Assembly: GCA_964448285.1 (NCBI GenBank)
Contig: CAYUWG010000038.1
Coordinates: 1 to 34,883 of the forward strand
From: CAYUWG01 sp964448285
Lineage (GTDB): Bacteria; Bacteroidota; Ignavibacteria; SZUA-365
Direction: 5' to 3'
Length of the DNA stretch: 34,883 nt
The notes under the pieces were generated by a model, which did not search any database, had not been told where the DNA came from, and worked only from the letters and a program-made list of their open reading frames with translations. Shown piece after piece: positions 7,116 to 15,778 of this stretch (position 1 is the first letter of the stretch; each line of letters opens with the position of its first letter). The position numbers and the translations under genes were made by a program.

Positions 7116-8680
7116 ATGAAACGATCGTAACAGAGAAGAAAACAGCGAAGGGATTCCTCAAGGCGCTCGGAATCGAAGCGATAAACTCCGGCGCTTCGAG
7201 CGGCCAGACGTGGCTCGTTACATCGGCGGGAAAGACGCTGAGCGTCTCATCACCGACTACAGGAGAGCACATCGCCGACGTACAGATGTGTTCAGTCGAT
7301 GATTACGAATCGGTGATAGACCAGGCGACGGAGGCGTTTACTTTTTGGCGATCTGTCTCGGCTCCGAAGCGCGGTGAGATCGTTCGGCAGTTGGGTTTGA
7401 AACTCCGAGCGAAAAAGCATGAGCTTGGAAATCTCGTCTCATTCGAGATGGGGAAATCGCTTCAAGAGGGCATGGGCGAGGTCCAAGAAATGATCGACAT
7501 CTGTGATTTCGCAGTCGGGCTTTCGCGGCAACTGTATGGCTTCACGATGCATAGTGAACGACCGAATCACCGGATGTACGACCAATACCACCCGCTTGGA
7601 ATCGTCGGTGTGATCACATCATTCAACTTCCCCGTTGCCGTATGGGCCTGGAACACGATGATCGCAGCCGTTTGCGGCGACGTTGTCATTTGGAAGCCGG
7701 CGTCATCCGTTCCGCTGAGCGCCATTGCATGTCAGAAGATTGCGGCAGAAGTGCTGAAAGAGAACAACTTACCCGAAGGCATTTTCTCGCTTGTCATCGG
7801 TGGAGGCTCTACGGTCGGCGAGCGGATGCTTAACGACAAACGCATTCCGCTGATCTCGTTCACAGGCTCGACCAGCATCGGGAAACACGTCGCTTCAGTC
7901 GTGGCCGAACGTTTCGGGCGAAGCATTCTCGAACTCGGTGGCAACAATGCCATCATCGTTACACCGAATGCTGATTTAGCGTTGACGATTCCGGCTGTTG
8001 TTTTCGGCGCCGTCGGTACATGCGGACAGCGCTGCACGACAACACGGCGGCTCATCGTGCACGAAAGCATTTTCGACAAAGTGAAAGAGAGCCTCGTGAA
8101 AGCCTATGGATCGTTGCGCATCGGAAATCCGCTCGATGAAAGAAATCACGTCGGACCGCTGATCGATTTGAATGCCGTTCGTGATTTTACCAACGCATTG
8201 GAAAAAGTGCGCGAGCAAGGCGGGCGTATCGTCTATGGCGGAGAAGTTCTCGCTGGAGAGGGCTACGAATCCGGTTGTTACGTTGTCCCTGCGATCGTCG
8301 AAGCCGAGAATCATTACCCGATCGTGCAGGAAGAAACGTTCGCGCCGATCCTGTACCTCATTCGATACAAAGGAGATGTCGCGGAAGCTGTCGCATTACA
8401 AAACGCAGTTCCGCAGGGACTTTCCTCATCCATCTTTTCGAACAATGTCCGTGAAGTCGAATACTTCCTGTCGGCAGCCGGATCGGATTGCGGTATAGCC
8501 AACGTCAACATCGGCACTTCCGGGGCGGAGATTGGAGGCGCGTTCGGCGGCGAGAAGGAAACGGGAGGAGGACGTGAGTCGGGTTCGGACGCATGGAAGG
8601 TTTATATGCGTCGTCAAACGAATACGATCAACTACGGAACAGACCTGCCGCTTGCGCAAGGGATAAAGTTCGAAGTTTAG
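7112..8680 (+). CDS. 2-aminoadipate semialdehyde dehydrogenase, ALDH7 (antiquitin) family
   Basis: This 522-residue NAD(P)+-dependent aldehyde dehydrogenase should oxidise 2-aminoadipate semialdehyde/piperideine-6-carboxylate, the product of the preceding gene, to 2-aminoadipate. Key residues are N172 (SFNFP), K195 (IWKPAS), the Rossmann turn FTGSTSIG (250-257), general base E274 (LELGGNNA) and nucleophile C308 (GQRCTTTRR). The LELGGNNA and VGTCGQRCTTTRR blocks and the C-terminal INYGTDLPLAQGI closely resemble ALDH7A1, rather than betaine or succinate semialdehyde dehydrogenases. An N-terminal stretch of about 25 residues precedes the family core. It overlaps the aminotransferase gene by 4 bp and has its own AGGAG. 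Confidence 0.92.
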   Translation: MNETIVTEKKTAKGFLKALGIEAINSGASSGQTWLVTSAGKTLSVSSPTTGEHIADVQMCSVDDYESVIDQATEAFTFWRSVSAPKRGEIVRQLGLKLRAKKHELGNLVSFEMGKSLQEGMGEVQEMIDICDFAVGLSRQLYGFTMHSERPNHRMYDQYHPLGIVGVITSFNFPVAVWAWNTMIAAVCGDVVIWKPASSVPLSAIACQKIAAEVLKENNLPEGIFSLVIGGGSTVGERMLNDKRIPLISFTGSTSIGKHVASVVAERFGRSILELGGNNAIIVTPNADLALTIPAVVFGAVGTCGQRCTTTRRLIVHESIFDKVKESLVKAYGSLRIGNPLDERNHVGPLIDLNAVRDFTNALEKVREQGGRIVYGGEVLAGEGYESGCYVVPAIVEAENHYPIVQEETFAPILYLIRYKGDVAEAVALQNAVPQGLSSSIFSNNVREVEYFLSAAGSDCGIANVNIGTSGAEIGGAFGGEKETGGGRESGSDAWKVYMRRQTNTINYGTDLPLAQGIKFEV

Positions 8681-8689
8681 CTCGGTAAC

Positions 8690-8710
8690 CGATCGCTACG
8701 ATCGTGTTTT
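8690..8710 (+). terminator. Possible terminator after the lysine-degradation pair
   Basis: CGATCG (8690-8695), loop CTA, CGATCG (8699-8704), then TGTTTT. A six-pair stem with a short T tract 10 bp after the dehydrogenase stop, in the 77-bp region between two convergent genes. It is weak, but the position is right. Confidence 0.45.
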
Positions 8711-8757
8711 CGGTGAGCGCTGAACAACGAGCAGATGAACTCTCTCTTTGAGTTTCA

Positions 8758-9150
8758 CTATTCGGTGATGATCGTATCCTCGATATCAATCATCGTGCGC
8801 CACACGGCAAGCCACGTATCATCGATGAGATTGAATATCCACATATCTCGGCCAGTAGATCGCGCACGATATGAAGGCTGTTCGTAAAGCATATCGAATC
8901 GATAGGTTACGATGGCGACACTGCCAATCACCTGGATTAGCTCATCGATTTCCGTGTATTCAAGAACTGTAGCGTTCCGACAGAAGTCCACGAAGCTTTG
9001 TACGAAAGGATCGCGTCCGATTATCGTGCCGCTGAATCCAGGCAGAACCATCGTGATGTCAGGATGAACAAGTGTTTCCATCTCATATGGGCGCAGCTCC
9101 CGCCACGCACGGTTGATGTCAGCCATTGCCCGATGAACATCGGAGATCAT
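8758..9150 (-). CDS. SnoaL-like / NTF2-fold protein (DUF4440-like)
   Basis: This 130-residue protein looks like the cone-shaped NTF2 fold. An N-terminal helix (INRAWRELRPYEMETLVHPD) leads to the ITMVLPGFSGTIIGRDPFVQ strand region common to SnoaL-like proteins, and the protein ends with the sheet pattern DMWIFNLIDDTWLAVWRTMI. Family members are polyketide cyclases, ketosteroid isomerase-like enzymes or non-enzymatic ligand-binding proteins; the activity cannot be predicted here. The ATG at 9150 is the only plausible start, since upstream ATGs are closed by stops within a few codons. It lies 45 bp upstream-to-downstream from the glycosyltransferase gene on the same strand. Confidence 0.75.
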   Translation of the reverse strand: MISDVHRAMADINRAWRELRPYEMETLVHPDITMVLPGFSGTIIGRDPFVQSFVDFCRNATVLEYTEIDELIQVIGSVAIVTYRFDMLYEQPSYRARSTGRDMWIFNLIDDTWLAVWRTMIDIEDTIITE

Positions 9151-9195
9151 GTTTCGTTCATTCCGCGTACATGGTGGTAAGTATAGTCTCTATGA

Positions 9196-10773
9196 TTAGA
9201 TATAATGCTTCACTCGATCCCACAACTGATCTAACGGCATGCTCGGTCCCCTGCAGATATAGATTGGAAGGTCGGTTTCATATGGCATTGCGTATGGATT
9301 GCTATGCATCTTCGCAATGTTCACGGAGGTAAAAACCTCTTGATGATCCTCCTTCTGTCCACCGATAATGATAACGATATCCGCCGCAGGATTTTGATTG
9401 CCCCAGAGCCAATAATTGTTGTGTCCTGAGACTGCGTCAGGCAAACCATAAGCGTCACCAAGAAAGTCGATAGCACCTGCCTCTCCATAATTCTGAGCGT
9501 AAATGACCGTCCTTCGCTTTTCCTCGGGTGTAAGAGAGTGATAGACATCGGCGGTAGCTGAAACCATTTCGTTCCATCCGAATCGATCCGCAAAAATTTG
9601 CGGCAAGATAGTATAACCGTGTCGCTCCATCTTTGGTGCACTTAATCCAATCGCTCGTTCATAACGGATATATATCTCAATAGGCAGGATAGGAGAGGCA
9701 AGTGGAATGAGAGCGATTCCAAAACAAACGACGAGTATAGAATAACCGCGAAGGAGTATTCTCCAACCTCTGTGCTTCATAAGGTGCTCTAAATACACAG
9801 CACCGGCTGCAAGCAGAATGGGGTATATCGGTGAGAGGTAGTAGGGTTTTCCTCGTTGTACTACGAAGAGAATGAAAAGAAGGAGAAACGCAATCCCGAA
9901 AGCACGATATCGTTTTAATTCGCGTTGGAATAAGAGCGCAAACAACCCGGTCATCCAAATGAAAATCGTGATCGGATTTTGAAGCAAGATCTGCGCTGAG
10001 AAAAACTCTATCGGTGACATAGGCGCGTTTTTCCATTGCTGAGCGTTCCGCATGAACTCAAATGTCGCCCAATCATGCATCGCCATCCAGATGACGTTTG
10101 GGAGGAAAAACAGGAAAGCGATTATACCTCCGAACCAGAGATATCTGCTATCTAAGGTACTTCTCTTTAGAAGAACGAGGGCGCTGATAAGTGCGAAACC
10201 GAAGAATAACATACTGTGCTTGTTCTGAAGTCCGAGTCCGGCAATCGCACCGAAGGCAAGCCATAGCCGGTCGTTTCCCGTATTGAGGATTCTGATAACG
10301 ATGTACGCCGAACCAATCCAACAAAGCGGTTCGAAGGCATTCATCGAGTAAAAGCTTCCAATGCTGAGATACACTCCGGCAATGAAGACCGTCACGGATG
10401 CTATTGTCTGAGCAAACGTTCGCCCGTTGAATTCGCGAACTATAAGGCCGGTAACAAACACGAGTACCGCAGAAGCAACCGCAGGAAGGAAGCGAAGAGC
10501 AAAGATCGAGTCTCCCAGTACCGCGCGGTTTAACCAAAGCAAAAGGATGGAAAGCGGTGGATGATCGACATACCCGAATGCAAGTCTGTCGCTGCATGCG
10601 AGGTAGTAGAATTCGTCACGAAAGTATCCGTAGCCTCCGCTTAGATTCACAAAAAAGTGAAAGAGAAGCGCAATGGCAGCGATGATTGTTCCTGGTTTAT
10701 TCGATTCAACTGATCGCTTGATTGTATCCAATAGACGAATACGCGACTGTCTTTTTGCAGGATCACCAACCAC
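9196..10773 (-). CDS. Membrane glycosyltransferase, GT39/ArnT-like (PMT_2 family)
   Basis: This 525-residue integral membrane protein has about ten or more hydrophobic segments in the N-terminal three quarters and a soluble C-terminal portion. The first extracytoplasmic loop has the family hallmark: the acidic pair D53-E54 in YFRDEFYYLA, followed by GYVDHPPLS (67-75), as in the PMT_2/ArnT superfamily, which uses lipid-phosphate sugars (undecaprenyl- or dolichyl-phosphate). It therefore probably transfers a sugar to a protein or lipid on the periplasmic side; donor and acceptor are unknown. The start is GTG at 10773, with AGAGGAAAG upstream. It is divergent from the unrecognised 140-aa gene. 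Confidence 0.85.
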   Translation of the reverse strand: MVGDPAKRQSRIRLLDTIKRSVESNKPGTIIAAIALLFHFFVNLSGGYGYFRDEFYYLACSDRLAFGYVDHPPLSILLLWLNRAVLGDSIFALRFLPAVASAVLVFVTGLIVREFNGRTFAQTIASVTVFIAGVYLSIGSFYSMNAFEPLCWIGSAYIVIRILNTGNDRLWLAFGAIAGLGLQNKHSMLFFGFALISALVLLKRSTLDSRYLWFGGIIAFLFFLPNVIWMAMHDWATFEFMRNAQQWKNAPMSPIEFFSAQILLQNPITIFIWMTGLFALLFQRELKRYRAFGIAFLLLFILFVVQRGKPYYLSPIYPILLAAGAVYLEHLMKHRGWRILLRGYSILVVCFGIALIPLASPILPIEIYIRYERAIGLSAPKMERHGYTILPQIFADRFGWNEMVSATADVYHSLTPEEKRRTVIYAQNYGEAGAIDFLGDAYGLPDAVSGHNNYWLWGNQNPAADIVIIIGGQKEDHQEVFTSVNIAKMHSNPYAMPYETDLPIYICRGPSMPLDQLWDRVKHYI

Positions 10774-10922
10774 GACTTTCCTCTCTTCGCATTTCGAGAA
10801 TCAATGTACATGTCTGTCATATGGATTAAAAACTAAACGCTATCGTGGTAGGAAGTCACGGTGTATATTGCTCAACATCGCACCGGGAAACACTCAGATG
10901 CGGTGAATATCCACGAAAACAT

Positions 10923-10927
10923 GGAGG
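10923..10927 (+). promoter_or_regulatory. Shine-Dalgarno deciding the start of the 140-aa protein
   Basis: GGAGG ends 5 nt before the ATG at 10933. It favours that start over the in-frame GTG at 10861, which has no such motif and would add a 24-residue stretch of unremarkable composition. Confidence 0.65.
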
Positions 10928-10932
10928 ATGAC

Positions 10933-11355
10933 ATGGCAAAAAGGAAGAAAGAAAAGACGAACATCTCGCATCAGATCAAAGTCACAGAATATCATCTGTG
11001 TGTACATGCCGGACGGTCTATCCCTCTCAGTTCGCCTGTAAAGGGAACGGAACTCGAATTATTGAAGCTTTACGGTGAACCTAAAGACGATATCTCATGT
11101 GAGTTCACACTGCGGTTTTATTCGAATGGTACAAGGCTCCGAGAACCGAAGCGCACTATCCGTAATGGGAAAACGATTATTGAGCTTGAGTACAATCATA
11201 ATCAACTGGAATATGTTCTTGGGATGCTGAATTCCGATAAACTTTGCAATGCCTCCTATGGGGCAACCTCATCAGATGATAGTCTGCCTGAGAAGGATAA
11301 GAATCGATATGCGGCAATCTGTACCATTGTAAAAAGGAGAGAGAATGCTGACTGA
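10933..11355 (+). CDS. Hypothetical protein, 140 aa
   Basis: I do not recognise this protein. It is soluble and has no signal peptide or membrane segment. A lysine-rich start (MAKRKKEKTN) is followed by a mixed alpha/beta-looking body with alternating strands (CEFTLRFYSNG, KTIIELEYNHNQ) and a short helix (LEYVLGMLNSDKLC), ending in a charged tail. It contains four cysteines without a metal-knuckle arrangement. The start is supported by GGAGG. It is divergent from the GT39-like gene across 159 bp and is followed 90 bp later by the flavin reductase gene. The strong SD and the well-formed frame make a real gene likely. Confidence 0.6.
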   Translation: MAKRKKEKTNISHQIKVTEYHLCVHAGRSIPLSSPVKGTELELLKLYGEPKDDISCEFTLRFYSNGTRLREPKRTIRNGKTIIELEYNHNQLEYVLGMLNSDKLCNASYGATSSDDSLPEKDKNRYAAICTIVKRRENAD

Positions 11356-11445
11356 ACTCTTTACACGGCGCCGGTTTTTCGCTAACGCGTCTTTTCGTAT
11401 TCTTTTGGTGAATACAGCGAGACGCTGCAAACATTCTTGATTCCG

Positions 11446-11949
11446 ATGCCAGTCAATCCAACTTTATTCAAACGTGTCATGGGGTCTTTCGCCACCGGGA
11501 TTTGCGTTGTCACAACACGAAACGGTGAGGACTTCACGGGCTTGACCGTAAACACACTGACCTCCGTTTCACTCGATCCGCAGATCGTTCTGATCAGCAT
11601 TACGCGGGAAAGCATTCCAAGCAGAGCGCTATCCACTGCAGGCCGGTTTGCAGTGAGCATACTCTCTGTAGAGCAGGAAGCGATATCGAATATCTTTGCC
11701 ACGGCGCCAATGGATGAACGTTTCAGCAAAGTCGAGTTGGAGTTGACCGAATCTGGTTTACCGATCGTAAAGGATTGTATGGCGCATTTGGAAGCAAACA
11801 TCATCGACACGGTCGATGCGGGCGATCACACGTTGTTTCTCGCGGAGGTCACCGACATGAACATGTATCACGAGGAAGCGAATCCGCTCCTGTACTTTCA
11901 AGGGAAGTACGGCTCGCTGAGCAAGACAGAGAGGAGTATCTCTTCCTGA
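11446..11949 (+). CDS. Flavin reductase-like FMN-binding protein
   Basis: This protein of about 167 residues belongs to the flavin reductase domain family (split-barrel FMN-binding fold). The N-terminal signature FKRVMGSFATGICVVTTRNG, then GLTVNTLTSVSLDPQIVLI and SRALSTAGRFAVSIL, match NAD(P)H:flavin oxidoreductases that feed reduced FMN to two-component monooxygenases. No monooxygenase partner lies nearby, so the acceptor is unknown. The start is uncertain: an ATG at 11446 and a TTG at 11437 are both in frame, neither with a clear Shine-Dalgarno; the ATG is preferred. upp begins 1 bp after its stop, suggesting co-transcription. Confidence 0.88.
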   Translation: MPVNPTLFKRVMGSFATGICVVTTRNGEDFTGLTVNTLTSVSLDPQIVLISITRESIPSRALSTAGRFAVSILSVEQEAISNIFATAPMDERFSKVELELTESGLPIVKDCMAHLEANIIDTVDAGDHTLFLAEVTDMNMYHEEANPLLYFQGKYGSLSKTERSISS

Positions 11950-11950
11950 C

Positions 11951-12583
11951 ATGCAGGGGATTTCACTTCACGTTTCATCGCATCCGCTTTCCGTTTCGAA
12001 CCTGACGATTCTCCGCGACGCCGGTACGGATGATGGCGAGTTTCGCACAGTGCTGAATCGGCTTGCAACGATACTCGCTCTTGAGATATCATGTGACTTT
12101 CCCACGAAGGAAATTCTTGTCGAAACCCCATTGGAGTTGACAAGCGGCGCTTTGATCGATGCGAAGGTCGTGCTCGTTCCCGTGCTTCGGGCCGGCCTTG
12201 GGATGCTGGAAGGATTTCTTTCGCTCTTCCCGAAAGCTTCGGTGGGACATATGGGTTTGTTCAGAAACGATGAAACGCTGGAGCCTGTGGAGTATTATTT
12301 CAAACATCCGTCGTTGCTCGAAGACGCAATCGTTATCATCCTCGATCCGATGCTTGCTACCGGCGGCAGCGCTTCCGCGTGCATTAGAAAACTGAAGGAT
12401 GCACGAGCGAAACACGTCCGGCTTGCCTGTATCGTTGCCGCTCCTGAAGGCGTTGCATTGCTGGAACGCGATCATCCGGACGTTGCGATCTTTACCATTG
12501 CGCTTGACCGCAAACTCAATGAGAACGGATATATCCTGCCGGGATTAGGTGACGCAGGCGACAGAATGTTCGGAACGATTTAG
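11951..12583 (+). CDS. upp: Uracil phosphoribosyltransferase
   Basis: This 210-residue salvage enzyme converts uracil and PRPP to UMP. It has the usual length. The PRPP loop is LDPMLATGGSA (131-141), VPVLRAGLGM (76-85) is the conserved pyrophosphate-region motif, and the uracil-binding C-terminal motif ILPGLGDAGDRMFGT is near perfect. It starts 1 bp after the flavin reductase stop. The next gene begins 25 bp after its stop. Confidence 0.96.
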   Translation: MQGISLHVSSHPLSVSNLTILRDAGTDDGEFRTVLNRLATILALEISCDFPTKEILVETPLELTSGALIDAKVVLVPVLRAGLGMLEGFLSLFPKASVGHMGLFRNDETLEPVEYYFKHPSLLEDAIVIILDPMLATGGSASACIRKLKDARAKHVRLACIVAAPEGVALLERDHPDVAIFTIALDRKLNENGYILPGLGDAGDRMFGTI

Positions 12584-12608
12584 CTCTGCTTCCCAACGTC
12601 ACAATGCG

Positions 12609-13499
12609 ATGTCTGTTCACCTGATTCGTTTTCACAAATACCTGCCCTCACTCGCAGTGATTTTTTCCATCACACTGCTTCTCGCGGCAAGCGCTCGTTC
12701 GCAAACCGTAGCCGATTCAGGTTCAACTACGGATAGCGCCGGCTCCACATTCTGGTCACGGAGAAATATTTCTAAGATTAGCACAGGTATCGTTGCCGGT
12801 GGTTCGTTCGCTTACGGATGGGTAATCTGGTGGGACAAAGGCTTTCGCACGTTCAAGTTTAGACATGAAGACTGCTACACGAACAACATTTGCATCGATA
12901 AGATCGGGCACATGTACACGTCTTACTGGATGTTTCATACTATCAACCACACTTTGGAGTGGGGCGGAATGCCGGAAGACGAGTCGATGTGGTGGGCAGC
13001 AGGAGTTGCCGCGTTTCATTCGTTTGCCATAGAAGTCGGCGATGGTTTTTCGTATTGGGGCGCAGACCCGGAGGACCTAGCTTTCAACTGGACCGGCGTG
13101 GGATTCGGCATCCTCAGAAAGAAGGTTCCGTTCCTCGCGAACTTCGAGATGAAGTGGAGTTTGTACTATCCGTTGGAAAAGCATCAGTTTCTCATCCATC
13201 AACTTCAAGACTATCACATCTACTGGATGTCTGCCCGTGTTGAGAATCTTCTTCCGGAGACGTGGCGTCCGTATTGGCCGGATTTTCTTCAAGTCGCGGT
13301 AGGATTCAGCGGCTGGTCAGGCGGTCTCCGTCGCGAATACATCGTGGGGCTGGATTACAACCTCGAGAAACTCATTCCATTCGAAGGCAAGGATATCAAT
13401 CTCATCAAACGCGTCCTGAACATGTTTCATCTTCCCGCTCCGGGGATAAAGTTCGGGTACGGAAAAAAACCCGAATTCGTTCTGATGTTATTGAATTAG
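12609..13499 (+). CDS. DUF2279-type exported protein
   Basis: This 296-residue protein has an N-terminal signal peptide (hydrophobic stretch at about 12-27, likely cleavage after SARS or nearby). It is followed by the pattern of the DUF2279 family of predicted periplasmic or outer-membrane proteins in Bacteroidota: DKIGHMYTSYWMFHT, then WWAAGVAAFHSFAIEVGDG, with further Trp/Tyr-rich amphipathic stretches and a C terminus that could be beta-stranded. No function is established for the family as far as I know. The start is set at the ATG at 12609 so that the signal peptide is N-terminal; upstream in-frame sequence overlaps upp. Its stop overlaps the stop of the convergent GT9 gene. Confidence 0.75.
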   Translation: MSVHLIRFHKYLPSLAVIFSITLLLAASARSQTVADSGSTTDSAGSTFWSRRNISKISTGIVAGGSFAYGWVIWWDKGFRTFKFRHEDCYTNNICIDKIGHMYTSYWMFHTINHTLEWGGMPEDESMWWAAGVAAFHSFAIEVGDGFSYWGADPEDLAFNWTGVGFGILRKKVPFLANFEMKWSLYYPLEKHQFLIHQLQDYHIYWMSARVENLLPETWRPYWPDFLQVAVGFSGWSGGLRREYIVGLDYNLEKLIPFEGKDINLIKRVLNMFHLPAPGIKFGYGKKPEFVLMLLN

Positions 13500-14545
13500 C
13501 TCCTCACGTCTCGTTCGGCGAGAGAAATCATCAATCGGTCGAATGCGTCAGCAACACTGCTTGCCGAAAGCTCCGTCATACACACGTTCCCGATGGGACA
13601 TGCTGTGAGATTGCAGGAAAGACATTCGAGGCCTTCGTTTCTTATCCATGCGCTCCTTGCGCTATAAGGGCCTTGCGAATACGGATTCGTCGGACCGAAA
13701 ATTCCAAGGACGGGAACACCCGCGACTGCACCGATGTGCATCGGTCCCGAATCGTTGCTGATGAAGTAGTCACACTCGGCAAGTAATGCCGCCAATTGCT
13801 TGAGTGTCGTTTTCGGAATGATCTGAGCACCGTGGTGCATCGTTCCTGCAATCGTTCGAACGTCTGCTTCTTCGCCGGGGCCCCAAAGCAGGAGAACGCG
13901 CGCACCATATTTCTCAATGAGAATGTCCCCGAGTTGAGCGAAGTGTTCCAGGCCCCATCGCTTCGTCGGCCATGTCCCGCTGGGATTGAGGGCAATCACC
14001 GGCGTATTATTCAGTCGAACCTCTGCCATGTACTCTTTTGCCCATTGTATTGCCTCAGGGTCGTGGGGAATAACGATCCGCTCATCGACGATGGGAATTT
14101 CCACCGCGCGCAAAGCATCGAGATTGAATTGCGTGTTATGAATCGACTCTGCTCTCGCCTGCACTTTAATCGTGTACGCATAAGCGCGACCGCGAAATGG
14201 ATATCCGATCCTATACGGTGCCCGTGTCGCAAACGTCATTTGCGCTGAACGCGGATTGCAAAAGAGGTCGAAGACAACGTCATACCGACGGCGGTTCAAT
14301 TCCCAAAAGAGCTTGAGTGCATTGTCTCTGCCCGGATTGAAGATGAGCACATGGTCGAGAGCAGGGTGACCTTCTACGATATCTCGCGAAGGCAGTTCAG
14401 TGAGAAAATCGATACGTGCTTCAGGAAAAAATGCGCGGAGATTATTAAGGACGATGGTGGAGAGAAGTACGTCGCCGATTGCGCGAAGCTTGATGACGAG
14501 AATGCGAAGGTTCCGCTTGTCCTTGAGCTTGGTTATCTGCGACAT
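13496..14545 (-). CDS. Glycosyltransferase family 9 (LPS heptosyltransferase-like)
   Basis: This 349-residue soluble glycosyltransferase has the GT-B fold. The N-terminal ILVIKLRAIGDVLLST is the acceptor-side motif of heptosyltransferases I/II. In the C-terminal half, NPSGTWPTKRWGLEHF and FISNDSGPMHIGAVAGVP form the ADP-sugar site. It should add heptose or a related sugar to the lipid A-core on the cytoplasmic side of the inner membrane. A Cys-rich patch (CLSCNLTACPIGNVC) near the C terminus is shared by many GT9 proteins of this type. It is the last gene of the long minus-strand cluster, 6 bp after ackA. Confidence 0.92.
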   Translation of the reverse strand: MSQITKLKDKRNLRILVIKLRAIGDVLLSTIVLNNLRAFFPEARIDFLTELPSRDIVEGHPALDHVLIFNPGRDNALKLFWELNRRRYDVVFDLFCNPRSAQMTFATRAPYRIGYPFRGRAYAYTIKVQARAESIHNTQFNLDALRAVEIPIVDERIVIPHDPEAIQWAKEYMAEVRLNNTPVIALNPSGTWPTKRWGLEHFAQLGDILIEKYGARVLLLWGPGEEADVRTIAGTMHHGAQIIPKTTLKQLAALLAECDYFISNDSGPMHIGAVAGVPVLGIFGPTNPYSQGPYSARSAWIRNEGLECLSCNLTACPIGNVCMTELSASSVADAFDRLMISLAERDVRS

Positions 14546-14551
14546 TGCGAT

Positions 14552-15778
14552 CTACGCCGGCTGCGATGCACTCGCGCGTTCGCGTTTTCTTACTATGGCA
14601 AGTGTGTCAAGAGCAATGACCAGTTCCTCATTCGTTGGGATGACGGCAGCGAACGGCGTCGCACCGTCCGGTGAAATCATGCGTTCCCCTTTGCCGTCTT
14701 CATTCTTCTCCGGCTCGCAATGCACGCCGAGGAACGAAAGGGACTCGCATACCTGTGCGCGAACGTTTATGCTGTTCTCACCGATACCTCCGGTAAAGAT
14801 GATGCCGTCAATTCCGTTCATCGCTGCTGCGTAAGCGCCGATGTATTTGATGATGCGATAACAGAACATGCTGAAGGCAAGTTTTGCGCGGTCGTTGCCG
14901 TTCCTGCGCGCAAGTTCGATTTCCCGCATATCGCTGCTTATTCCGGAGACGCCGATCAAACCGCTGTGCTTGTTTAAAAGCGTTGTCACCTCCGCGAGTG
15001 AAAGTTCTTCCTTCGCCATGATGTAGAGTAAAACCTGCGGATCGAGATCACCACAGCGTGTCCCCATCAGAAGTCCTTCAAGCGGTGTGAATCCCATAGT
15101 CGTATCGATGGAAATGCCTCCTTCGACAGCCGCCATGCTGCAGCCGTTCCCAAGATGACACGAAACGAGTTTTAGGTTCTCGATCGGTCTTCCGGATAAT
15201 TCTGCAGCGCGCCGGGTCACGTAGTAGTGCGAGGTTCCATGGAAACCATAACGACGAACGCGGTGCTTTTGATAGAAGACATAAGGCAGACCGTAGAGGT
15301 GCGCGCTTGCAGGAATCGTGTGATGGAACGCCGTATCGAAAACGCAGACGTGCGGGACATCCGGGAGGTGTTGCCGCACTGCGAGTATGCCGCGGATGTT
15401 GTGGGGATTATGCAGCGGAGCGAGTTCGATATTTTCTCGCAAAGCCTTGAGCACAGTGTCGGATACGAGCACAGACGACGCGAAATCTTCGCCGCCGTGA
15501 ACGACGCGATGCCCGACGGCGTGTATCTGAGACTTGTTCGAAATGACGCCGTGATTCTTGCTCATCAGCACCGCGATGATGTATTCGATCGCTTGCGCAT
15601 GGTCGAGGATTTCACCGGCAATTTTCACTGCGTCTTCGTCTCCGCGCACGTTCGAAAGCATTGCCGTGCTCATCCCGATGCGATCGACCGATCCGCGTGC
15701 GAGAACCTTTCGTTGCTCTGCTTCGATGAACTGATACTTGATGGAAGAGCTTCCGCAATTGACGACAAGGATGTTCAC
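14552..15778 (-). CDS. ackA: Acetate kinase
   Basis: This 408-residue ASKHA-superfamily kinase interconverts acetate + ATP and acetyl phosphate + ADP. All residues shown to matter in the Methanosarcina enzyme fall at the same numbers here: N7, R91, D148, H180, R241 and E384, within NCGSSSIKY, GHRVVHGG, FDTAFH, YGFHGTSH, GTRCGDLDP and PTNEEL. The start is GTG at 15778-15776, overlapping the stop of the upstream dehydrogenase gene (GTGA), which implies translational coupling. No phosphotransacetylase gene is adjacent, unlike the common ackA-pta pair. The GT9 gene follows after 6 bp. Confidence 0.96.
   Translation of the reverse strand: MNILVVNCGSSSIKYQFIEAEQRKVLARGSVDRIGMSTAMLSNVRGDEDAVKIAGEILDHAQAIEYIIAVLMSKNHGVISNKSQIHAVGHRVVHGGEDFASSVLVSDTVLKALRENIELAPLHNPHNIRGILAVRQHLPDVPHVCVFDTAFHHTIPASAHLYGLPYVFYQKHRVRRYGFHGTSHYYVTRRAAELSGRPIENLKLVSCHLGNGCSMAAVEGGISIDTTMGFTPLEGLLMGTRCGDLDPQVLLYIMAKEELSLAEVTTLLNKHSGLIGVSGISSDMREIELARRNGNDRAKLAFSMFCYRIIKYIGAYAAAMNGIDGIIFTGGIGENSINVRAQVCESLSFLGVHCEPEKNEDGKGERMISPDGATPFAAVIPTNEELVIALDTLAIVRKRERASASQPA

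Noticed and set aside
14552..15778. Butyrate kinase instead of acetate kinase, suggested by the adjacent 3-hydroxybutyryl-CoA dehydrogenase-like gene
   Set aside because: Length and all catalytic positions (N7, R91, D148, H180, R241, E384) match acetate kinase, and the motifs are those of AckA.
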